Positions 24,601 to 34,823 of a stretch of 64,000 bases of DNA are shown here, one piece after another. Numbering within the stretch: position 1 is the stretch's first letter; the number at the start of each line of letters is the position of its first letter. Under the pieces are notes generated by a model, which was not told the origin of the DNA, ran no database searches, and was given only the letters and a program-made list of their open reading frames with translations. This DNA is from Vitrella brassicaformis. Its lineage: Eukaryota > Sar > Vitrellaceae. The stretch lies in NCBI GenBank assembly GCA_001179505.1, contig CDMY01000104.1, positions 1-64,000 on the forward strand, read 5' to 3'. The translations under genes and the position numbers were made by a program.

Positions 24601-26217
24601 TTGCACCATACCATGGTCATTCTTCATTTCATTCAGTGATACTAACCTGAACGTGTGGATGACTGGCCCGCCGGCTTCGTCGGCCAGCACCCGAACGAAG
24701 CCCTTCTTGGTCACCTCTATGCCTAAACACACACCACACCACACACAGACAGACGCCACACACACACACACACAGACACAGACAAGAATGTGCGCGCACT
24801 GCAGGCGTGTTGGTGAGTGCAGTGCAGTGCTCTGCAGTGCACATGGCTGACCTTCCATCCAGGTGAGCATAGAGGGGATGATCCACACCAGGCAGCCTGC
24901 ACAGATCGATGGATGGATTATGTGTGTGGTGTGGTGTGGGTGGATGTGACACATGTGCAGCCACCGCACCGGCCGTGATGAGCGAGACCACACACGTGAC
25001 ACCCCTTCACACAGACACACACACACACACACACATATGGACACACACACATCCCCTCCCCGCACAGACATAGTACATTGCACAAAGGTGTGTGGGCCCG
25101 CACTGACTTGAGGAAGGACAGCAAGCCCATCGCGTGTGTCAAATGGGCATCGGTCAGCGCTGAACACACACACCACACATCACCCCCTCCATGAGTGTGA
25201 GTCAGTGTGTGTGTGTGTGTGTGGACGCACCGGTCATGAAGTGGGTCGTTCCGCAGAAGACTTCACACACACACAGACACACACACCCGTGCAGAGAGGG
25301 AGAGAGATAGCCCACCCTGTGGGTGTGGAGGCGTGGCCATGAAGCTCACATATAAACAGCATGAATGTGACGCCCAGCGTCAGCACCTCAACCTGGTCCT
25401 TGGCCGTCAACACCTACGCACGAGAGAGAGAGAGGGAGAGGGAGAAGGAGAGAGGTCAGTCAGTGCATCCGTCTGTGTGTGGTGTGTGTGTGTGCATGTG
25501 TCTGTGTGCCTGGTCGGCGAGCAGCTTCGAGAAGGGGTTGAACTCCGTCGCCATGCGGTACCTTTATCCATCCATCCACACACACTCGTCAGTCAATCCA
25601 TCCATGTGTGTGCGCACACACAGTCAGACACACACCCACATACACACACAGACGCACAGACGCACACACGTCAGGTAGGTAGGGTACCTGACGACGAAGA
25701 AGAAGATCTGAATGGGTATACTGACATAGGCAAAGCTCGTCAACAGGTCAAAGCCTGGCAAGGCAAGTCAACCACACACACACACACACACACACATGCA
25801 ATGAATGAATGAGTGCCCGACAAACAAACACAACACCCTTGTCTGTGTGTGTGTGTGTGTGTGACTGTGTGTCGGTAACCGTACTTACCGATTGTGAGGT
25901 GGAAGAGGTGTGGGCTGATCTGCTCCATCAGACTCTGAGGCGATTGCGGCCTGAAGAGATGTCACAAACACTGTCCGCCTGTCTGTCTGTCTGTCTGTCT
26001 GTCTGTGCATCTGTCTGTCTGTCTGTCTGTGTGTCTGTCTGTCTGTGCATCTGTCTGTCTGTCTGTCTGTGTGTCTGTCTGTCTGTCTGTCTGTGTGTCT
26101 GTCTGTGCATCTGTGTGTGACTTACCCGCCATCTCCCCCAAGAGTCAGAGTGCTCAGCCCTTCAGCAGCAGCAGTAGCTGATGCTGCAGCCATCTGACGC
26201 AGACTCATCATCACCAT
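21677..26217 (-). CDS. Membrane sensor with ETR1-type ethylene-binding domain
   Basis: The start is the ATG at 26217 (MVMMSLRQ). Exons at 26217-26126, about 25950-25889, 25754-25688, 25561-25510, 25413-25352, about 25262-25231, about 25161-25105, about 24990-24960, about 24895-24862 and about 24722-24660 build a three-helix membrane domain. Helix 1 reads FDLLTSFAYVSIPIQIFFFV, helix 2 TLGVTFMLFIFFCGTTHFMT, helix 3 VSLITAG...CLVWIIPSML. This follows plant ethylene receptors: the Asp and Tyr of helix 1, the CGxTH copper-ligand Cys and His of helix 2, and the IIP after helix 3. The intron at 25510-25414 seems to use a GC donor. Downstream exons (about 21677-24610) hold poly-Gln/Pro (22980-23690), Asp/Glu-rich segments and a terminal hydrophobic SVMMIILGVGVGVSIF stretch. 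No GAF, histidine-kinase or receiver domain was recognised. Whether all downstream exons belong here is uncertain. Confidence 0.65.
25976..26115. repeat. (TCTG)n microsatellite with higher-order period
   Basis: A run of TCTG units broken at regular places by TGTGCATCTG and TGTGTCTG, giving a longer period of roughly 50 bases repeated two to three times. It lies inside the first intron of the ETR1-like gene. Confidence 0.8.
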
Positions 26218-26411
26218 GATCACAATCACCAGCACGCACTTTGTCAACTGATAGCAAGATGCCACGAGGTGCGATGCCTTCCGACGCCGCCGAACGGCAT
26301 CTTATTTTCTCATCTCAATGAGTTTTTTTGCCCAAGGAACCTGCGAGCTTAGAGATGTTGCGAGCTGCGGGAAAGAGCTGCGGGAAAGTGGTCACTCGAC
26401 TGCAAACTACG
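26218..26411. promoter_or_regulatory. Divergent promoter region (194 bp)
   Basis: Separates the starts of the ETR1-like gene and the KCTD-like gene. It contains 'tgcgagctt' (near 26342) and 'tgcgagctgcgggaaag' (near 26359), two copies of a word found near several other gene starts in the window. Confidence 0.45.
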
Positions 26412-26687
26412 ATGGCGAAGCCCTCTCACGTGCGGTTCAATGTGGGCGGGAAGGAGTTCTCCACCAGCAGGTCTGAGTCGGAGCGAGGAACGCAATCTTG
26501 CAGATCTTTTAGTGCATGCGATGCGATGCATGCGACGATAAAGATCTCTTTGTGTGTGTGCAGGACGACCATCAAGAAGTTCCCGAACTGTTTGCTCTCA
26601 AGGGTGGGGTAGAGAGGCAGGGCAGGGAGGACCGGACAGACATGCATGTGCTGTAGTGAGTGCTGTGTGGATGTCTGGATGGCATTG

Positions 26688-26725
<38 letters not shown>

Positions 26726-28136
26726 TGCAGATGATAGACGACCCCGAGCTGGACCAGACAGAGGCTCTCTACGGTACGGTGTGTCTGTCAGATCAGTCAG
26801 TCACACATAGCCAATCACTGCATGCGGTTGCTATGTGTGTATGTGTGTGTGTGTCGTCATTCGTCATGCGATGCAGTTGACGGCGACCCCGAGCTGTTCC
26901 CCTTCGTGCTGCAGTACATGCGTCACGGCCCGCCTGTCGCTCTCGACCCAAAGGCAGGCAAAGAAGCTGGGATGGGACCACCACGACACACCGCACCACA
27001 ACCACGGGTGGGCGGATGGATGCGTGTGTCTTATATTGCAGATCTCCGCCAATCGTGTGATCAAGGAGATGGTGGCCTACGGCCTGGAAGTCAGCAGGGA
27101 CAACTTTGAGGTCGAGCGACAGGTATGTAGGTACCTATGTAGAGTAGACACACACACACATGGGATGGGTGCTCGCACCGCACATGTGTGTGTGTATGTG
27201 TGTGTGTTTGATGTGTGTGCAGACGGACCACAGAGAAGCGATGTTCGAGCTGGCCAGAACCCTTGCGCTCGGTGAGTGAGTGACTGCATGGCTATCATAA
27301 GGCTGAAAGGCATCCATCCATCCATCCATGTGTGTGTGTGTGTGTGATGCGATGCGTGCAGGCCTGGTCAACAAGACGGTCAACGAATCAAGCGACTTCA
27401 AACTGGGTAGGTGACTCTACACACACCAAACACATCAGATGACGCAGGTAGGCATCTCTGTGTGTGTGTGTGTGTCAGGTGCTTTGCTGACGGAGTCGTG
27501 CCGCGTGCACGGGGGCGAGATAACGCAGCACCGACAGGCACGTAGACCACCACCCAGACACGCACGCACCCTCTTTGATGTGCCTGAGGATCACCCAGAC
27601 ACACACACACACCACACCACACCACACAACACACACACACGTGTGAGCAGACAAACAGACATAAGTGAAGTGGGTGTGCGTCTGTCTGTCTGTCTGTCTT
27701 TCTGTCTTTCTGCAGGTGTGTCAGGCGTCGCCCAGTATCTTCCTCGGGATGGTGGCTCTCGAGCTTCAGCGACTCCAAGCAGGTAAGGTAGCCTCTCTAC
27801 CCACACACACACACGCACACACACGCGTGCATCTCTCTCTCTCCTTGTTTGCATTGCATGTGTGTGTTTGATCGATCAGGTGTGCGCCACGTCTGGATCA
27901 CGCCCCACGGGATGGCCGAGCCCGACGTCTACTCGGTCATCAGCCGCAAGATCGACCCCGGCACGCCCATCAACACACACATGCTACCCTCGCCCAGCTA
28001 CCCACAGCCATCCACACCCACACTACCACCCCCTCCCCCTCTCCACAACGCCGCCACTCACACGCACACCCACATGCCGCAGCCGACCGCGCCGAGCACT
28101 TTGCCCAGCACGGCGGCCACGAGTGACAACAAGTGA
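26412..28136 (+). CDS. BTB/T1-domain protein (KCTD-like)
   Basis: About ten exons from the ATG at 26412. The N-terminal 70 residues are a potassium-channel-tetramerisation-type BTB domain: VRFNVGGKEFSTSR, TTIKKFPNCLLSRM, then VDGDPELFPFVLQYMRHG. The NVGG start, the TL/TI-xxFP strand and the D-x-D-P-x-x-F pattern are the usual T1 features. The middle (NRVIKEMVAYGLEVSRDNFE to VWITPHGMAEPDVYSVISRK) is unassigned, and the last exon is a Pro/His/Thr-rich tail ending ATSDNK-stop. There is no channel membrane region, so this is a soluble KCTD-type adaptor, possibly for a cullin-3 ligase; that role is inference from the family. Confidence 0.75.
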
Positions 28137-28511
28137 TGTGTATGATGTGACGTGCGTAGGGAGGGAGGAGAGAGTTGCGTGTTGTGTGGTGCCCAGCTGT
28201 GGCTGCCTTACCTGCCAGTACGTTTAGTGAGGGGTGGAGGTGAGAGAAAAGAGAGAGACAGAGGTTATATGTTCAATGAGTGTGTGTGTATCTGTCTGCA
28301 TTTATTGCACACATTTGTACGTCACACCGTAAGTGTTTTGTTGGATCAGATCGAGGGGAGGGAGGGAGGAGTGCTGCTGGGATGGGTGCGGTGGGTGAGG
28401 TGAGCGGTCTTGACAAGACGTCTCAGTGACTGAGAATCGCGAAGTGCGTGGCCGGCGACCGAGTGGCGGCGTTTTTCCATATAATCTGCATACACTCGTG
28501 CACTCGTGTGC
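28137..28511. other. Intergenic sequence
   Basis: No gene seen. It is the downstream region of the KCTD-like gene, with GA-rich and TG-rich stretches. Confidence 0.4.
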
Positions 28512-28856
28512 TCATTTTAATGGCGTTTTTGCGTGATATGCAAGTGCCGCTGCGTAGAATGAGACGCGTGCGTCTGATCGATGGGTATCATCTTTATCGT
28601 CGAGATCCTGCTGGGCGAACGACAGCTGAGTGAGGTCGAACGCCAGCAGGGGCTCCATAAGAACTTCTGGAACCAGTCGCCACAGCCACGACAGAAGCCG
28701 CCGGGAGCCATAACGCACCCATGATGCAATCGCCGCCGGGGTGAGTCCGCAGTGGCGGGCAACGAATATCCTCAGGGCAAACGCGGTTCGCATATGGACG
28801 TCGCAACTGCTCCTACAATGTACATCAGTGAGGGACGGCCACACCACAACTGACAT
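28512..28856 (-). CDS. Possible small hypothetical protein or gene remnant (114 residues)
   Basis: An ATG-initiated frame (MSVVVWPSL) without introns, with a plausible hydrophobic/amphipathic composition (ALRIFVARHCGLTPAAIASW, LLSWLWRLVPEVLMEPLLAF). It is free of the microsatellites that fill most spurious frames here, but there is no recognisable domain, and a plus-strand frame at 28741-29088 overlaps it. It could be a genuine short gene, a remnant, or chance. Confidence 0.3.
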   Translation of the reverse strand: MSVVVWPSLTDVHCRSSCDVHMRTAFALRIFVARHCGLTPAAIASWVRYGSRRLLSWLWRLVPEVLMEPLLAFDLTQLSFAQQDLDDKDDTHRSDARVSFYAAALAYHAKTPLK

Positions 28857-30570
28857 GTGGCGAGAATTTCTTGATCGCGTTTACGAGACGGCTAGGTTGG
28901 AAACGAAGATTGTTTCCTTTCATTTTCCCCCTGCCCTCTGGTTTTCCAATCGCTCTTGGTGTTTGAAATGTGCCACGCTGTTCTTTCCACAATTAAAGGC
29001 TGTTCTCTCTACAAAGGCAACCTCTGCAAGGGCCATCCATCGGCGTGGCGTCAGCATGCACGTGCAGGAGCCCTTACTGCGGCTCTGAGGGGCACTCGGC
29101 AGCCACCGCCCGGCCCCTGCCCTCTCTCGATTGCCCTCTCTCCAGCTCGAACAAGGCAGGCGGCTCCCGAGAGCATGGAAAGCGGCCTCACGTGCGGCGT
29201 TGGGTGGCCAAGAAGGCACCAGGGTCGTCATCTTCGACTGGGTAAGCACGGGGGTGCATTGAGAATCGGATGCATCTAACGAGAAATAATATGAGGTTCA
29301 CCTTGCACACGCAGAATGCCTCCCATGTTCTGACCGATGTGAGAAGAAAAGGGTACGCACACGCACACAATACAGGCACATTTATGAGATGTATGTATAT
29401 GTCCCTTTGTAGAGCAAGGTGGTATCCCTCGGTGTCGGGGATGGTGTCATGTCAGCTCATGGCCGACAACTCAATCGTGGATGCGATCGGATCCTGGGCT
29501 GTTTGAACGACAGCTGATATATTGACGGATGCCAGCAGGCTCCGCTCCACTGGCCACCGTTGCAACAGCAGGCTCGGCTCCATCGAGTCCATCGAGTGCG
29601 AGACCATGAGTGGCCGGCGGAAACTGAGGCGAGGAGAAGGATAAGCCTGAGAGGTTCATAGCGGTTGAGGAAAAGCCGACTGTCGTTGCGGTACGGCCGT
29701 TTCTCGTGTCCTTGTTCGACAACGTGCAGCCTCCAACGCGGACGACGCCACGATCTTCTCTGTGCTTGATGAAAAGCCGCATCTCGTGGGGTCGTACGGA
29801 CGCATCTCGTGGGGTTGTTCGATGACCTGCGGCCTCGTGTCACCCCTGACTCCTGCCAACGACGACCAGATTCCATCACTGGCGTTTGGCAACCATGGGG
29901 TCGCTGGTGCACAAGCGGGTCCCGTACTCGTGTCTGTGACTCGCCGTAAGATGGCCATGGCCCACAATCCAATGAAGCAACGCCAGCGTTGTGTCTTTGT
30001 CGTTCTGTCTGCAGGTCACGTGGCTGTCAACGCTGGCCTCGAGAACCCCAGTTGCTGGGGCAGGTTCCTGGTTTCCTTGTTCAGCATCAAGACGCGCCAG
30101 GGGCTGACAGGGCAAACTTGGTTATAGGGGTGATCAGCGGGATCCTCACCATCGTCTGGCTGATCCTGTTCCTGGAAGCGGCTGGATACGGCGAACAAGG
30201 TGGCGTGGCTGAACTTGATCATCCTCATCATCATCTCGATCATCCTGGCATCTCATAATCGTCTGTCTGTCTGTCTGCCTGTGTGTCAGCTTTTAAAGCA
30301 TCCATCCATCCATCCACACATCACCCCATACAGGCATCAGGCCCAAACACAGATGGGCTTCCTGGTGCACAAGCGGTTCCGGTACTCGTGTCTGTTCCTC
30401 GCCGTAAGATGGCCCACCATCCGATGAAGCAATGCAATGGATCTTTGTCGGGTAGGAGGGTGGAGGAATCAATGCTTATTGTGGGTGTGTGTCTGCGGCG
30501 AGCGCATTCCCTTGTGTGTCTCTGTTGTTCCGTCAGGCTGATCGCTGCCTACATTTTATATCCGTGGTCG
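28857..30570. pseudogene. Region of decayed coding-like sequence and direct duplications
   Basis: There is no intact gene, but pieces look gene-derived. A roughly 90-bp segment around 29897-29995 (core 'gtaagatggcc') recurs in direct orientation at about 30356-30450. A plus-strand stretch at about 30115-30185 encodes a hydrophobic helix (LVIGVISGILTIVWLILFL). A short tandem duplication of 'catctcgtggggt' lies at about 29783-29815. These fit a broken membrane-protein gene with internal duplications. No parent sequence is present in the window. Confidence 0.35.
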
Positions 30571-31097
30571 CTTTTATATCAGTGAGTGATTCATTTCATT
30601 CGTCGTGGAAGTACGTTCTCTCTGCGCGTCTGCACAATCAGCCCACCCACACACCCACACACCCACACACCCACACAGAACCACGCAATCAGCCCAACAG
30701 GCAGGCTCGACACCCACCCCACTGACTTTGTTGATTGACAAACAACACTGACTGGCACGGAAGAAGGTCGGCGGCCCTCAGTGGGCCGACATGTGTACGT
30801 CACATCTCATCCACCCAACAGACAACAGACAATCGACAGCCACTGACTCTGAATCTGTTGATAGACAAACAACACTTGCAAGTAAGAAAGACAGACAGGT
30901 CGGCCCTCAACGGGCCGACATGTGATCATCCATCCACTAAGTCAACCCCTCCCTCCCTCCCTCCCTCCGTCTGTCTGTCTGTCTGTCTGTCGCTGGTCCA
31001 CCAGATTGATGTGACCAGCCAGCCCACAGAGCGACCAGAGAAGAGCAGACGAACCCCATCACACCACACCACACCGCACCACACGCACTGGCTGCCC

Positions 31098-32473
31098 TCA
31101 CGCACGACGCAGATGGAATCTCTGGCAACGATGCGACGAGTCTGCACGCAAGAGAAGACAAAGAAGGACATGCACTCTGTCTGTCTCTGTCTCTGTCTCG
31201 GTCTCTCTGCGTGTGTGTGTACCTTTTTCGGTTCGCCGCAGAGGAACACCTTCGACGGCCTCATCGCTCTCGTCCCCTGCAAGTGTCGCATCCGCCTGCA
31301 CACAGCACGACATACACACAGACAGACAATCGGTGATCGTCCGTCCATCTGATCCGCGCGTGTGTTTGGCATACCTGATGTGCTGCCATGGTCGTGTTGT
31401 TCAGCTGGCCGTCCACCCAGTCGACGATCGCCTTGACGCCCTTCTCGCCCTCGTACGTCGCCAGCTCAGTCAAGTTGCCGTCTGTGAAGAGCTTGAGCAT
31501 GGGAACGTGCTCAATCCAATACTTCTCGCAGAGGTCAGGGTTGCCGTCACACTCGACTTTGATCAGCTTGACGGCAGGGTCGCGCTCAGTGAGATTCGCC
31601 GTGACGTTGTCGAAGACAGGCAGCATCGCCTGAGAGGCTGGACACCACCAGGCATAAAACATCACCAGCACATAGGGACTCTCCTTGATATGCTCGTCAA
31701 AGTCTGCCTCCGTCGCCTCAATCGCCACCACCGACGTGTCACTTTCCGCTACTGGTGCAGGGTCTGCACACACCAATGCATCCATCCACCCATCAGTAAG
31801 TAATCTGAGTCAGTTTTTATTCATTTGCGTAAGTGCCTAGGTGCGTACCGCTTTGCGTCCGGCGGAAAGGCACTGGCTCCTCTGCAAGTGTCTGATCTGC
31901 CTGCACACACACCACACCACACCACACCACACAGGCAAACGACACGGTGATCGACCGGCTGACTGACAGATCGCTGCTCGTTCATCCATCCATCCCTACC
32001 TGATTGGTCGAGTTGCTCAGCTGGCCTTCGACCCACTCAACGATCTCGTCAGCGCTCGAAGACCCCCCGAGGGGGAGAGGCGTCGGTGAGTCAGAACTGC
32101 CGTCCGCAAACCATTTTAGTGTCGGATACCCAGTGATATTATATCTATCAGATCCACACAACTCACAGCGGACGCCGCCGCAGTCGCAGTCGACCTTGAT
32201 CAGCTTGACGGGAGGGTCGTGGACGGTCAGGTTGGCCGCCGCGATGTCGAATTCCGGCAGCAGCATCTTCGACCAGAAACACCATGGCGCGTAGAACATC
32301 ACCACCACATAGGGATTCTCCTTGATGTGCTCGTCGAAGTCTGCCTCCGTCGCCTCAGTCGTCGCCACCACCGAGGTGTCATTTTCCGCTGCTGCTGCAG
32401 GGTCACCACGCACGGACAGCAGACAGCCGCTCACGAGAAGGCCAGCAAGGACCAAGAGGCACGGCCGCTGCAT
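31098..32473 (-). CDS. Secreted or luminal protein with two tandem CxxS thioredoxin-fold domains
   Basis: The start is the ATG at 32473 (MQRPCLLVLAGLLVSG, a probable signal peptide). Five exons join in frame. Exon 1 (32473-32000) carries thioredoxin domain 1 with WCFWS at the active site. A short linker exon encodes ADQTLAEEPVPFRRTQS. Exon 3 carries domain 2 with WCPAS. A second linker exon (ADATLAG ... PLRRTEK) resembles the first, and a last exon ends HLRRA-stop at 31098. The thioredoxin exon plus its linker exon has therefore been duplicated in tandem. Both sites are CxxS, as in the inverted paralogue at 3416, which has one domain and a membrane helix that this copy lacks. Family knowledge suggests secretory-pathway PDI relatives with a non-canonical activity. 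Confidence 0.75.
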
Positions 32474-32810
32474 TGGTTTGGTTGGTGGCGAGTGGCTGGG
32501 CTGGAAGAGCGAGTACAGCGGCAGACAAGGACGATGGATGCCAGCAACGAGGCGGGCGACTCGGTGGCAGCAGTCAGTCTTGCACACCTGCAGTGCAATG
32601 CAACAAACAAGAGACAGAAGACACACAGACATCTCTCTCTCTCTCCGATCTCTGAACGAGAGCTCTCTCTCAGCTCTTTTTCGGTCAGCTCGCTGGTGCC
32701 GCTCCTGACTCTCTGCTGCTCATCCTCTCTCTGTTCGGTCTCAGTAGAGAGAGCGGTTTCACGGAATGTTTCGGCTCGCCTTTGCGAGGCAGCTGGCTTC
32801 GACTTCTCCG

Positions 32811-33567
32811 ATGGATGATTCCTTGGAAGATCTAGGCATCGCGAATCTCTTTGACGAGCCGAAGGAAGCACAAAACCAAAGCAGGTCCGCATCTCGAACG
32901 GCACTCCATCATCGATTTCTTGATTGTCTTGGTTGTTGTGCAGGTCAGGAGGCATCCGCCGAGCAGCCCCTGCGCAAGATATTGGTGGCGCCAGCGCCGA
33001 ACCACGCGCAAAGCGGCCACGAATAGATGCCACCTCGCCCAACAGAGGTGAACGGAAAAGAGAACAGCCATGTGTGTTGATGCATCCATCGGTTCTTGCT
33101 TACATACTCCGTACTTATAGCTGTTGGCAGAGAGGGCGCTGAGGGAGCCGCTGTCAGTGTCAGTGGCCGGCGGCGCTCACCGAACATTCGCATGCTCGGC
33201 AACGTCACGGACGCACAGCTACACGCGCTGGACAGAGGTGAGAGAGAATGAGCTGAGATGTGGAAGATGGGCGGACAGGACTTGCACACATCGGTTGTGT
33301 GTGTGTGTGTGTGTGTGTCAGGTGAGTTGATTGAGCTGCTGAGGAGTGCCATCCAGCAGCATGATGACATCAAAGATCTGGTGCGTCAGGAAGGGCAGGC
33401 AGATGAGATGCAAGTGCTTGGAGCGGTGATGGTGGATTGATTGATTGACTGACTGTGTTTTGTCTTGCCTTTGTGTGCGTGGTCTGTCTGTGCAGGTGCA
33501 TAGTGCGTATGAGAAGAAGCTTGCCGTCATTCGTGCTGAACAGGCGGCAGATAGCTCGAGCGGCTGA
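32811..33567 (+). CDS. Conserved hypothetical protein, right copy of the duplicated gene (5 exons)
   Basis: Exons 32811-32884, 32944-33047, 33121-33237, 33322-33380 and 33496-33567 sum to 426 bases and give a 141-residue protein with consistent phases. An upstream in-frame ATG exists at 32766, but similarity with the left copy starts at 32811. The sequence runs MDDSLEDLGIANLFDEPKEA, then a basic AKRPR-containing segment, then NVTDAQLHALDR and two short helical exons ending AADSSSG. I recognise no domain; the short acidic N-terminus, basic middle and helical C-terminus could fit a small nuclear adaptor. It is head-to-head with the thioredoxin-fold gene, as in the left arm. Confidence 0.7.
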
Positions 33568-33834
33568 TGGGCGCTGACGCGTCCATCAATGTGTGTAGAC
33601 AGACAGACAGACAGACGGACGACCATGGCAAGACGGCCACTGGCCTTGTAGAAATACGTACGCTTCATTCTCATGGAATTTACCACACGTTGATGCACAC
33701 GCATTCTGTCAAACAGACGATGGGATCATCCCTGCACAAGAAAACTACTACTCACGGACAACGTATATAACGACTCGCCCGTCACACACACGGCCCGCCT
33801 GCCCGCCTGCATGCATGCATCACTGCCTGTCGGC

Positions 33835-34823
33835 CTACTCGGCTTTCTTCCCCTCCTCATCCCGTACAAAAATGTAAACCGGCGGTGCCTTGGCCACCAC
33901 CACATAGAGCATCGCCCCCAGCAGAGGAACGAGGCACACCACCATGTACCAGCACCACCACGCAGACAGCAGGGGGTGCTTGACCGTCCACCTGCACCTC
34001 CAACCACACCAGACAGACACAGACAAAGTCTCCTTTGTGTCGGTGCGTTTGTATGTGTGTACCCAGAGTACATGGCCAGCTCCATGGCGGCCAGCCCGAC
34101 AAAGAACACAGGCCACCCAGCCGTCCTGTGCACCTTCTTGACCACCACTGACACGCTCCTCGGCAGAAATCCCCTGCCATAATAGTACAGAGCGCCTCCC
34201 ATGCTCGCGGCAGCCATTGCCAGGAAGGCGGCCAGGCCCACCCACGAGTGATAGGTGGTGAAGTGGGGCTTCTTGTTGATCTGCTTGTTGTAATAGATAC
34301 ACGCGAAACCTGATGGATGGATGGAAGAGCAGCTCATGCACCACCACACGCACGACACGAGCAGGTCGGTGAGTGAATGGCGAGAATGAATGGCCTCACA
34401 CCTTACCGATGCTTATTGCCACGACCGTGGCAGCATTGAGCATGGCGTGTGAGAAGTCCCTGGTAGCGCCGCGCAGTGCAGTGAAGCTCAAGAGGCTGAG
34501 GGGCAGCAGCAGGCCGACGGCAGAAGCCATGCCGATGACATGGCCGCTGAAGATGGACACATTGGGCTCCACTGCTGCAATCACCAAATTGGCTGTCAGC
34601 CTGAAAGACAGACATACACGGCAAAGAGCGCATGACTCGCGGCATGAGTGAACCACTGATGGATCCCGTGTGTGTGTGTGTGTGTGTGTGTTGGCAGGTA
34701 TGTGCTTTGCTGGAGATCCTGCCTCATGCGGGAGTACCCGATGCATGACGCACAGAGCCCTCCGTAGCGCCTCAAAGCGGATGGATTCAGCTTCCACTTC
34801 ACTCGCTTGGACGAATCATTCAT
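33835..34823 (-). CDS. Cytochrome b561-domain transmembrane protein
   Basis: Four or five exons from the ATG at 34823 (MNDSSKRVKWKL) to GKKAE-stop at 33835. Six hydrophobic helices are visible. The expected haem-ligand-type histidines are present in spaced positions: FSGHVIGMASAV, FSHAMLNAATVV, FTTYHSWVGLAA and KKVHRTAGWPVFF. The arrangement with a lysine-rich loop before TTYHSW follows cytochrome b561 proteins, which pass electrons (often from ascorbate) across membranes to reduce monodehydroascorbate or ferric iron. The C-terminus carries a further helix (WWCWYMVVCLVPLLGAMLYV) and a charged tail. Substrate and membrane are not evident from sequence. Confidence 0.75.

Larger units (their letters stand above)
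30570..33690. repeat. Right arm of an inverted segmental duplication (partner about 2170-5510)
   Basis: Reverse-complement similarity to 2170-5510 can be followed from the cytochrome-b561 side (near 33690) to about 30570, covering both genes, their introns, the divergent promoter and flanking non-coding sequence. The arms are about 3.1-3.3 kb and are separated by about 25 kb. The arms have diverged by point changes, repeat expansion and rearrangement, so the event is not very recent. Confidence 0.8.

Noticed and set aside
21677-24610. Histidine-kinase or response-regulator domain completing the ethylene-receptor-like protein
   Set aside because: No H-box, N, G1 or G2 motifs or receiver Asp pattern were seen; a segment reading HMGHVRTQF resembles an H-box only superficially.
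2170-33690. The inverted duplicated arms as terminal repeats of a giant mobile element
   Set aside because: The arms carry ordinary intron-containing host-type genes, and no transposase, integrase or target-site duplication was seen in between.
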